9,728 nucleotides of DNA from Phycisphaeraceae bacterium (GTDB lineage: Bacteria > Planctomycetota > Phycisphaerae > Phycisphaerales > Phycisphaeraceae): the NCBI GenBank assembly GCA_029260675.1, contig JAJDCV010000247.1, forward strand, positions 1-9,728, in the 5' to 3' direction. The translations under genes and the position numbers were made by a program. The notes under the pieces are model-generated. The model did not search any database and was not told the origin of the DNA. It worked only from the letters and a program-made list of their open reading frames with translations. Position 1 is the stretch's first letter. Every line of letters starts with the position of its first letter. Below are positions 1 to 5,813 of the stretch, piece by piece.

Positions 1-146
1 TCCTCGGCGGAGCTTACGGCGACGACCTCGAATTCCATCTCCGATATCGCGCGGGTCAGCATCTGACGTTGGTTTTTCTCGTCCTCAACAACGAGTACCT
101 TGCGTGGAACACACGGCACCTCGGGTTGTTCTTGGTTTTTAGCCAT
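1..146 (-). CDS. Response regulator, receiver domain N-terminus (partial, cut by window start)
   Basis: Only the first 48 residues are in the window; the gene continues beyond base 1. After about 15 non-conserved residues comes a receiver-domain first strand and acidic pocket, KVLVVEDEKNQRQ (residues 16-28, with E21 and D22 the likely Mg-binding pair), then a helix and the second strand FEVVAVSSAE. The phosphoacceptor aspartate and any output domain lie outside, so the effector type cannot be told. The ATG at 146 has a good Shine-Dalgarno GGAGG (minus strand, 160-156) 9 bases upstream. It overlaps the end of the histidine kinase gene by 8 bases (ATGGCTAA), so the two are probably translationally coupled and form a cognate pair. 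The family assignment is firm; the target genes are unknown, but the divergent plus-strand operon is the natural candidate. Confidence 0.88.
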   Translation of the reverse strand, partial: MAKNQEQPEVPCVPRKVLVVEDEKNQRQMLTRAISEMEFEVVAVSSAE

Positions 147-1665
147 GAACACATGCCTCCGGGTTTACCTGATTGGCTACCGGCAACCGCACGACAAACC
201 GGCTCCCACGCCCGGGCCCATCACTATATGCGGTAATCTGACCGCCATGATCCTGTACGATCGCGTGGACGACGGACAATCCAAGGCCTGTCCCCGATCC
301 GTTGCCGCCTCGCTTATGAGTAAAGAACGGCTCAAAAACCTGTTGGCGTGTCGCGTCATCCATGCCCTGCCCATCATCAGCCACTTCGAGGTTAACGGTG
401 TTATTGACTTCATCGGGTGATACGCACACACGCACCCGACCGTCCCCCTCTAGAGTCGCTTCGATGGCATTAATCACAAGATTCAGCAGCACCTGCTTGA
501 TCTCGGCTTCTCTTGCCACAACGCGTAGTCTTTGGACTGGTGCGCCGAAACGGGTCACGATCTCGTAACCTCGGAACTGCTTGAGTCCATGAATGATCCC
601 GACCACGTCTTCTACGAGATGATCAAGCTCGACCACTTCGCGCGGCGCATCTGAGTTGCGGACCAACGAGAGCAACTTCTCGACGATGTGCTTACACCGT
701 AGTGTCTCGTCACGGACGACTGTAAGCGACGCGGTGGCCGGTTGCGCTTCATCACCGATGCGTTCAAGGTCGCGCAGCGTCAGTTCGGTGTAACCCAGGA
801 TCGCATTGAGTGGATTATTGATCTCATGGGCCACACCCGCCGCTAGGTAGCCGACGCTGGCGAGGCGCTCGGCCATCACCAGTTCCTTGCTTTTCTGCTG
901 GACGCGTGACTCGAGTGTGCCGTAGAGGCCGTTGAGTTCGTCTAGCATGCCGCTAAAGCCTCGGCCAAGATCGCCGACTGGGTCGGCTGTATCAGACGCA
1001 TCGTGGCCCTGCCGGCGCGCGGCGACCGCGTCACGCACCTTATTTCGCAGTGACACGATCGGATGAAGCACCCACCGATATTGCAGGAACGCCAGTATCC
1101 AGACAAACAGGACACCGGCCAGACAGAGTGTCACCAGGATGATATTGGCCAGGTTTGTGTTTCGCTGCGTTTCGTGAAGCGCCTCATCGACCAATTGGTT
1201 CGCCGTGCCCGCTAACGTGAGTACTTCCAATCGCAGGTCATCGATCTGCTGGCGCAGGTCTATCAAAACATGGGGGTGTGTTGCATCGGGGCCGGGGATT
1301 GTGGCGATTAACTGGTCGATGGTGGCGATTAGGTGGCTCCCCACCTCGGCTTCGCGTGCGTGATGTTCCTGCTCCGCCCCCTCGTGTAGGTGCTGGATCG
1401 AGATGAATGACCCCAACACCGTCCTCGCCTCTTTCAGAGTCAGCCTAGCATCGTCCAGATGGGGTGGGCGTTCGGTCAGTGCCAGACGTGCGTCTTCCAG
1501 GTAGCTGCGTGCCTCGTCGATTTCACGCAGCTCGCCGTACTCCTCGATTACCGCCAGTAGGCTGTGCTGCATCGCGCGCAGCAGGAACATCGACAGCAGC
1601 GCAATCATACCCATGATGGCGATTGTGCCCATAGACCCAAACAAGATACGGCGACGGAGGTTCAT
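139..1665 (-). CDS. Membrane-bound sensor histidine kinase (HAMP-HisKA-HATPase_c)
   Basis: This 508-residue protein is a complete hybrid-free sensor kinase. A transmembrane helix (about 8-30) is followed by an extracytoplasmic sensor region of about 140 residues that is predicted largely helical, a second transmembrane helix (about 173-194), and a HAMP-like linker with P202 and the DPVGDLGRGF segment (about 195-248). The dimerisation domain carries the H-box AHEINNPLNAILGY, with phosphoacceptor H280. The ATPase domain has the N-box NLVINAIEA (395-403), G1 DDGQGM (430-435), F-box FEPFFTHK (444-451) and G2 GSGTGLGLS (456-464). HEINNPL and FFTHK are typical of NtrB/ZraS-like kinases. All catalytic motifs are intact. 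The ATG at 1665 has GAGG 8 bases upstream. It is transcribed divergently from the biosynthetic operon and is followed by its response regulator. The sensed signal cannot be inferred; a helical sensor domain gives no ligand. Confidence 0.93.
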   Translation of the reverse strand: MNLRRRILFGSMGTIAIMGMIALLSMFLLRAMQHSLLAVIEEYGELREIDEARSYLEDARLALTERPPHLDDARLTLKEARTVLGSFISIQHLHEGAEQEHHAREAEVGSHLIATIDQLIATIPGPDATHPHVLIDLRQQIDDLRLEVLTLAGTANQLVDEALHETQRNTNLANIILVTLCLAGVLFVWILAFLQYRWVLHPIVSLRNKVRDAVAARRQGHDASDTADPVGDLGRGFSGMLDELNGLYGTLESRVQQKSKELVMAERLASVGYLAAGVAHEINNPLNAILGYTELTLRDLERIGDEAQPATASLTVVRDETLRCKHIVEKLLSLVRNSDAPREVVELDHLVEDVVGIIHGLKQFRGYEIVTRFGAPVQRLRVVAREAEIKQVLLNLVINAIEATLEGDGRVRVCVSPDEVNNTVNLEVADDGQGMDDATRQQVFEPFFTHKRGGNGSGTGLGLSVVHAIVQDHGGQITAYSDGPGRGSRFVVRLPVANQVNPEACVHG

Positions 1666-1685
1666 ATAAACAGCCTCAAGCAGAC

Positions 1686-1691
1686 ATTATA
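1686..1691 (-). promoter_or_regulatory. Probable -10 box (TATAAT) of the histidine kinase promoter
   Basis: The minus strand reads a perfect TATAAT here, 20 bases before the kinase ATG. Transcription would start near 1679, leaving a leader of only about 14 bases that begins next to the GAGG ribosome site (1677-1674). No TTGACA-like -35 lies 16-18 bases upstream (the minus strand reads CTGCCC), so an activator is likely needed. The two palindromes are centred about 51 and 67 bases upstream of the inferred start, positions suited to an activator. Confidence 0.5.
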
Positions 1692-1722
1692 CGAACATAG
1701 CTGGCTTTGGGCAGGTGCCTCC

Positions 1723-1737
1723 CTGCAATCATTGCAG
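1723..1737. promoter_or_regulatory. Perfect 15-base palindrome, probable operator site 1
   Basis: CTGCAAT-C-ATTGCAG is an exact inverted repeat of 7-base arms around one central base. Arms this short around a 1-base centre cannot form a stable hairpin loop, so this is a protein-binding site rather than a terminator. A related site begins 16 bases to the right. The bound regulator is not identifiable; the response regulator of this locus is one candidate. Confidence 0.6.
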
Positions 1738-1738
1738 T

Positions 1739-1753
1739 CTGCAATTCTTGCAA
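1739..1753. promoter_or_regulatory. Imperfect palindrome, probable operator site 2
   Basis: CTGCAAT-T-CTTGCAA repeats the layout of the palindrome at 1723-1737, with an identical left half and a degenerate right half. The symmetric core is TGCAA-TTC-TTGCA (1740-1752). The start-to-start spacing of 16 bases puts the two sites about one and a half helical turns apart. A further TTGCAA (1774-1779) lies closer to the cytochrome gene and could be a weak third half-site. Confidence 0.5.
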
Positions 1754-1784
1754 ACCTCGTCTCAATAAAGGCTTTGCAACCGAT

Positions 1785-1800
1785 ATTGATCACGTTCACA
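1785..1800 (+). promoter_or_regulatory. Possible CRP/FNR-family binding site
   Basis: ATTGA-N6-TCACA matches 8 of 10 positions of the CRP consensus TGTGA-N6-TCACA, and the same stretch (TTGAT-N4-TTCAC) is close to the FNR consensus. It sits only 20 bases before the cytochrome ATG, partly where RNA polymerase or the ribosome would bind, so it would more likely repress than activate. Redox or oxygen control would make sense for a cytochrome gene. A match of this quality can arise by chance. Confidence 0.25.
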
Positions 1801-1819
1801 TACCTCAAGGAATGTCAAA

Positions 1820-2437
1820 ATGAATGCGTCAGGGAAGACCCGGACATCGGCCCGTGGATTGATCGCTTTGGTCGCGGTGGCCTGTGTGATTTATGGCTGT
1901 AGCTCAGGACCCGCGGCTATCGACCGTGTTGTCCGAAAGGATGATTTCGTCAAGTATCAACATTACCTTGATCAGCACGACCAGCAACCGGCTGAAGCCT
2001 GGTTGGCGTGGCGATCCAATGAAACTGGCTCCCCGGTCGAGGCATTGCGCAAGGCCGACGTGGCGATAAGCCAGACAGAGAACCCTTTTACCCCCGATGA
2101 TCCCCGGGCTGTACAACTCGGCGAGCTGGTGTACTCCACAAGCTGCGTCACCTGCCACGGCCCCAAGGCCGACGGTCGCGATGCATCGGGCCGGGCACTG
2201 ATGGGGCACAAGGACTTCACCCACTCTCACGCGCGCATGGTTCTGCAGATGAATCCGAACCGGTTGGTCGAATGGTACCAGGTAGTGGATCAGGTAACAG
2301 CTAGCGAGCACCCAACGCCCGACGGATCGACCGCCGTCATGCCCGCAATGGGTGAGCAACTCACACGTGAGCAGATTTGGCTCGCACTTAACTGGCTTGC
2401 AAGCGATCAGGCAATTGAATCCAAGGTAGAGCGTTAA
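1820..2437 (+). CDS. Monohaem c-type cytochrome, predicted lipoprotein
   Basis: The product has 205 residues. A basic N-terminus (GKTRTSAR) and hydrophobic stretch (about 13-26) end in IYGC, a lipobox-like site with C27 as the lipidated cysteine; Tyr at -2 is unusual. The mature part has a charged linker and then a class I cytochrome c domain with the haem-binding CVTCH (C109, C112, H113 as axial ligand) and a C-terminal Met (M174 or M177, in TAVMPAMGEQ) as the probable sixth ligand. The final helix ALNWLAS is typical of the fold. It would act as a membrane-tethered periplasmic electron carrier. The ATG has AAGGA 8 bases upstream. It is the first gene of the array and overlaps the next by one base (TAATG). 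The family is certain; partners are not. Confidence 0.9.
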   Translation: MNASGKTRTSARGLIALVAVACVIYGCSSGPAAIDRVVRKDDFVKYQHYLDQHDQQPAEAWLAWRSNETGSPVEALRKADVAISQTENPFTPDDPRAVQLGELVYSTSCVTCHGPKADGRDASGRALMGHKDFTHSHARMVLQMNPNRLVEWYQVVDQVTASEHPTPDGSTAVMPAMGEQLTREQIWLALNWLASDQAIESKVER

Positions 2438-4050
2438 TGATCAGTAACGCAGACATATCGTTAGACCGGGTGTTTATCACCGGTGCGACAGGGTTCATCG
2501 GCCACCACGTCCTGGCCGAACTGCTGTCGCGCGGCGTGTACTGCGCGGCCCTGCTACGGCCCGATATGCGCACCAACAAGAACCGGCTCAAGACGTTACT
2601 TAAGGCACTGGGCGTCGATCTCGATTATCACGCCCGGGATGGGCGGCTATTACTGCTTGAGGGCGACCTTAACGGTGTGATGCCCCGTGCTGTCGGCGCA
2701 GATATTCAATCGGTCCTGCACATCGCGGCATGTACGGACTTCGAAGGTAAACCCAACGGCGATCCGATGCGGACGAATGTTCAAGGTACACGCCGGCTCC
2801 TGGATTGGGCTGCTCAACGCGATATCAAGTGTATTCACCTGGTGAGTTCGGCGTATCGTTGCGGGATCGTAAACACCGAGGTCGCCGAGTGCGTGGATAT
2901 CGCCCGGCCGATATTCAATAACGATTACGAACACAGCAAGTGGCAAGCAGAGCGAGACGTGCTTGGCTGGTCACAGACTCACGACGTGATATTAACGGTT
3001 TATCGCCCGTCGATCGTGGTCGGGCACAGCATGACTTCTCGCACCACCAGCTTCGGCGGTTTCTATGTCATGGCGCGGGCTACGCAGGTCCTGGCGCAGA
3101 GCTTCGGCGACGATGTGCAAGGGCGACGCACGACAGGCGTTCGTGTGGTCGGTCGGGCAAGCGCGTCCCAAGACCTGGTACCGGTGGATTACGTCGCATC
3201 GATGATCGCCACGGCTACTACAGACAGCCGTTATCACGGACGGGTGTACCACCTGACCCACCCTAAGCCGCCGAGCAATGCCACGATAAAGGCCGCCGTA
3301 GATACTTACTTCGACGTGGATGGCAGCGACTTCATCGACCCGGATCACATGGATGATTCTGAACTAACTTCAACCGAGCGCCTGTTCTATGACGCAAGCC
3401 AACCGGTCTGTGCTTACCTGACACATACGCCTGTATTCAACCGAGATAACACCCACGTTCTTGAAGCCCAGGCGGGTGTATGTTGCCCGGCATACACCCC
3501 GCAGCGGCTCCAGGATCTGATCCGATATGCCGAGTCGGTCCGCTGGGGCCGTAAACGCAAGCCCGCCGGCATTGACCAGGCAGGCCATCTGACGTGTCAT
3601 GATGACAAGCTGCCCGTTTACTTTGAACGCTATCTGCCGGCACGCGTCGCCGAGTCCGAGGTGGCCCGACGGACGGCGATGACCGTCACGGTCCGGTTCG
3701 TGATCGAGGACGCCCCGGAATGCGCCTGGCGTTGCCGGTTCGTTTCCGGTCGGCTTGTGCATTCACAGCGAGCCACGACGCACCCCGAACCGGGCCCCGT
3801 CGATGACTTCGTTTACATCACGAGCCGGCAAGTGTTCTGGGAAGCCACCGCCGGGCAGGCCGATCCGCAGCGCGTTTTCCTTGAAAACCGTGTGCGTGTG
3901 ACCGGTGACGTCGAAACCGCCCTGAAGATGGCCATGGTTCTGTACCAGTTCAACCGCGAGTTTCCCTGCACGCCCGAGTCACTTGACAAGTGGCAGACGG
4001 AAGAAATATCCGCCGGCGACGCTTCACTTCTGCGGGAGGTCGTGGCATGA
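2437..4050 (+). CDS. SDR/thioester-reductase-like NAD(P)-dependent oxidoreductase with C-terminal SCP2-like domain
   Basis: The product has 537 residues in two parts. Residues about 10-370 are an extended short-chain dehydrogenase of the male-sterility/thioester-reductase type (NAD_binding_4): the Rossmann motif GATGFIG (16-22), LVSSAY with the catalytic Ser (137 or 138), YEHSK giving Y164 and K168, and DLVPVDYVA (246-254), typical of this family. Such domains reduce acyl thioesters to aldehydes or alcohols; related ones are C-4 sterol/sugar-type dehydrogenases, so the substrate is uncertain. Residues about 390-510 resemble a sterol-carrier (SCP2) domain, seen in YITSRQVFWEATAGQ and the ETALKMAMVLYQF helix. 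That would offer a lipid or acyl-binding site. There is no signal peptide, so it is cytosolic. It overlaps the genes on both sides (TAATG upstream, ATGA downstream). The SDR call is firm; the SCP2 call is moderate. Confidence 0.85.
   Translation: MISNADISLDRVFITGATGFIGHHVLAELLSRGVYCAALLRPDMRTNKNRLKTLLKALGVDLDYHARDGRLLLLEGDLNGVMPRAVGADIQSVLHIAACTDFEGKPNGDPMRTNVQGTRRLLDWAAQRDIKCIHLVSSAYRCGIVNTEVAECVDIARPIFNNDYEHSKWQAERDVLGWSQTHDVILTVYRPSIVVGHSMTSRTTSFGGFYVMARATQVLAQSFGDDVQGRRTTGVRVVGRASASQDLVPVDYVASMIATATTDSRYHGRVYHLTHPKPPSNATIKAAVDTYFDVDGSDFIDPDHMDDSELTSTERLFYDASQPVCAYLTHTPVFNRDNTHVLEAQAGVCCPAYTPQRLQDLIRYAESVRWGRKRKPAGIDQAGHLTCHDDKLPVYFERYLPARVAESEVARRTAMTVTVRFVIEDAPECAWRCRFVSGRLVHSQRATTHPEPGPVDDFVYITSRQVFWEATAGQADPQRVFLENRVRVTGDVETALKMAMVLYQFNREFPCTPESLDKWQTEEISAGDASLLREVVA
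4034..4040 (+). promoter_or_regulatory. Ribosome binding site deciding the hydrolase start
   Basis: GGGAGGT lies 6 bases before the ATG at 4047, a strong Shine-Dalgarno. It sits inside the end of the reductase gene and rules in favour of 4047 over the in-frame GTG at 3990, which has no such site and would add an Arg-rich, non-conserved leader. Confidence 0.8.
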
Positions 4051-4736
4051 GTGAATCATTGATCACCCATGAAAGCGTGATGTTCACCGGCCCGCGCAGC
4101 CCGTTGGTCGGCACACTGGCCTACGGTGAGGGAGCGACGCGCGGCTCTGTCCTCCTGGCCGGGCCACACCCTTACATGGGGGGGACGATGAATAACAACG
4201 TCGTTGCCAGGCTCGCCGACGGCCTCGCCATGCTTGGTTACGCCACGCTGTGCTTCGATTACCACGCGGTCAACGCGGACACGGTCGCCGAATCGATGGT
4301 GGACTTCTGGGCCACCGGCCACACACCCCAGGACGCGGAACTCATCGAGGAGGCCCGCTGTGCACAACTTTGGCTGCAAGAACAGTTGCACACCGGTGTA
4401 CACCTCGTCGGTTATAGTTTCGGCTGCGAAGTGATCAGCGAGATTATTGATCACGCAACGGTGTCGGCGACTGTTATCGCCCCGACGGTTAAGGTTCACG
4501 AACTAGCCGGTATCCGTGACGCCGCCGTGCCTAAACTCCTGCTCTACAGCAACGACGACTTTGCCACGGCCCAGCTCGCAACCGAGAGTTGGTTCGCCTC
4601 GGTGGCCGGGCCCAAGCGTAAGCACTGTTTCATCGGTGCCGACCACTTTTTCAAGGGCATTGAAGACAGGATGATCGGCCACGTGTCTGACCACATAAGT
4701 GCTTCTGATACATCCGATGCCTTGGAGGTGGGATAA
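4047..4736 (+). CDS. Alpha/beta hydrolase (serine hydrolase/thioesterase-like)
   Basis: The product has 229 residues. Residues 38-52 (AGPHPYMGGTMNNNV) match the oxyanion-hole region of the small HPxxGGTMxNxVV family of bacterial alpha/beta hydrolases. The nucleophile elbow is GYSFG with S124. YSNDD gives D170 or D171 as the acid, and GADHFF gives H200 as the catalytic base. The triad is therefore complete and in the usual order, and there is no signal peptide. The length matches single-domain members of about 210-250 residues. By context it could release, transfer or proofread an acyl group made by the neighbouring ligase and reductase, in the way LuxD or type II thioesterases do; this is inference. 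The start at 4047 overlaps the previous stop (ATGA) behind a strong ribosome site, and its TAA overlaps the next ATG by one base. Confidence 0.88.
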   Translation: MSESLITHESVMFTGPRSPLVGTLAYGEGATRGSVLLAGPHPYMGGTMNNNVVARLADGLAMLGYATLCFDYHAVNADTVAESMVDFWATGHTPQDAELIEEARCAQLWLQEQLHTGVHLVGYSFGCEVISEIIDHATVSATVIAPTVKVHELAGIRDAAVPKLLLYSNDDFATAQLATESWFASVAGPKRKHCFIGADHFFKGIEDRMIGHVSDHISASDTSDALEVG

Positions 4737-5785
4737 TGAACACGAGCCGACTCACCCAGCACCAGTCCGACGTTTTACGGACTCATCTAGACCCGAAGTG
4801 GGGTTCTGCCCATTGGATCGACCGCGCAGGACGCTTGGGTATGGGCGGCGCTGATGAGGTTCATACGATAGAAGATATTAAACGCCTCGGGCCCATTTCG
4901 CCGCATGACCTTCGTGAAAGACCCTTGTGGGACTACATCCCCCGGCGGTATCACGATCAGTCTCAGCGCCTGGTCATCGGTCAGACCGGGGGCACCACCG
5001 GCGCACCGGTATGGACCGCCTACCTGGATGAAGAGTTCCGCGCGGCATTTGTTCAGCCGTTCGTAGATGTGGCGGAATACGTCGATTTCCCCCGTGGCGA
5101 GTCCTGGCTCTTTGTCGGGCCAAGCGGGCCGCACATCATCGGTCAGGCCGCGCGCGCGATTGCCCGTGCCGTCGGCAGTGCCGAGCCTTTCACGGTCGAT
5201 TTCGACCCGAGGTGGGCCCGCAAACTAACCAGGGGCAGTGTCGCCGCCGCGCGTTATCTGCAACATGTGACCGATCAGGCGATGCAGATCATCGAGTCGC
5301 AGCCGGTGGGCGTATTGTTCGCAACGCCGCCTGTGCTTCTGGAATTGGCCGAGCGTATGACACCGGATCAGCGCCAACGCGTCAGGGGTGTACATTACGG
5401 TGGGATGGCGATCACTGAGGATGTATTGCTTAAACTGCAGTGCGAGTGTTTCCCGAATGCCGTCCACCTTTCCGGTTATGGCAACACACTGCTTGGGTGC
5501 TGCCCGGAACTCACCACCCAATCGGGCCGGGCGCTCGACTACTTTCCCCACGGCGACCGCCTGCTGCTAAACATCTTGGATGATAATGACCAGCCCGCAC
5601 CTTTTGGCAGGGTCGTCGCCTCGCGGTTCGACCACAGCTTCCTGATCATCAACCTATACGAACGTGACTACGCGCATCGCGTGGACTTACCCCGGAACGC
5701 GCCATCGGCGTTTCAAGGCCCAGGCCTGCGCAACCCCCACACCCCCGCACCCGTTGCCGACACCGTCCCCGTCGGCCTGTATTGA
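4736..5785 (+). CDS. PaaK/LuxE-like acyl-adenylating enzyme (ANL superfamily) lacking the C-terminal domain
   Basis: The product has 349 residues. The ATP-binding loop is GQTGGTTGAPV (82-92), the equivalent of the SSGTTGxP motif, and LWDYIPRRYHD before it fits the PaaK pattern. HYGGMAITEDVLLKL and LSGYGNTLLG (246-254) match the later adenylate-binding strands, with YGN in place of the common YGxTE. YERD (308-311) holds the likely ribose-binding Asp. Members of this group activate an organic acid as acyl-AMP for thioester formation. Phenylacetate-CoA ligases run to about 430 residues with a C-terminal lid; here the chain stops soon after YERD in a Pro-rich tail, so the lid is missing, giving a length near that of LuxE acyl-protein synthetases. 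Start: ATG with GGAGGTG just upstream, one-base overlap with the hydrolase stop. Acceptor (CoA, carrier or protein) and acid are unknown. Confidence 0.8.
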   Translation: MNTSRLTQHQSDVLRTHLDPKWGSAHWIDRAGRLGMGGADEVHTIEDIKRLGPISPHDLRERPLWDYIPRRYHDQSQRLVIGQTGGTTGAPVWTAYLDEEFRAAFVQPFVDVAEYVDFPRGESWLFVGPSGPHIIGQAARAIARAVGSAEPFTVDFDPRWARKLTRGSVAAARYLQHVTDQAMQIIESQPVGVLFATPPVLLELAERMTPDQRQRVRGVHYGGMAITEDVLLKLQCECFPNAVHLSGYGNTLLGCCPELTTQSGRALDYFPHGDRLLLNILDDNDQPAPFGRVVASRFDHSFLIINLYERDYAHRVDLPRNAPSAFQGPGLRNPHTPAPVADTVPVGLY

Positions 5786-5813
5786 TCTGTAACCGATCCC
5801 CGGAGTTACCAAC

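Larger units (their letters stand above)
1666..1819. promoter_or_regulatory. Divergent intergenic promoter region
   Basis: This 154-base gap separates the minus-strand kinase gene from the plus-strand operon and must carry promoters for both. It contains two tandem palindromes (1723-1737 and 1740-1752), a consensus -10 box for the kinase (1686-1691), a CRP/FNR-like element (1785-1800) and the Shine-Dalgarno AAGGA (1807-1811) of the cytochrome gene. I see no RNA gene and no convincing -35/-10 pair for the plus strand, so that promoter may be activator-dependent. Confidence 0.75.

Noticed and set aside
1701..1745. A sigma-54 (-24/-12) promoter for the operon, suggested by GG and GC dinucleotides and TTGCA-like words
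   Set aside because: The GG-to-GC spacing found is 9, 12 or 14 bases, never the required 10, and the TTGCA words belong to the palindromes.
1723..1753. Palindromes read as a transcription terminator
   Set aside because: The central spacers are 1-3 bases, too small for a stable loop, and no T-run follows on either strand; they also lie upstream of both genes.
1904..2359. Long open frames opposite or out of frame with the real genes (for example minus strand 1904-2359, 5862-6362, 8411-8797 and plus strand 1564-1902)
   Set aside because: They lie wholly inside genes with clear domains or signals, have His/Arg-rich compositions typical of antisense frames in GC-rich DNA, lack ribosome sites and resemble no family.
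3990..4046. A longer hydrolase start at a GTG, adding 19 residues
   Set aside because: The added residues are Arg-rich and unlike the family, there is no ribosome site for it, and GGGAGGT sits 6 bases before the ATG at 4047.
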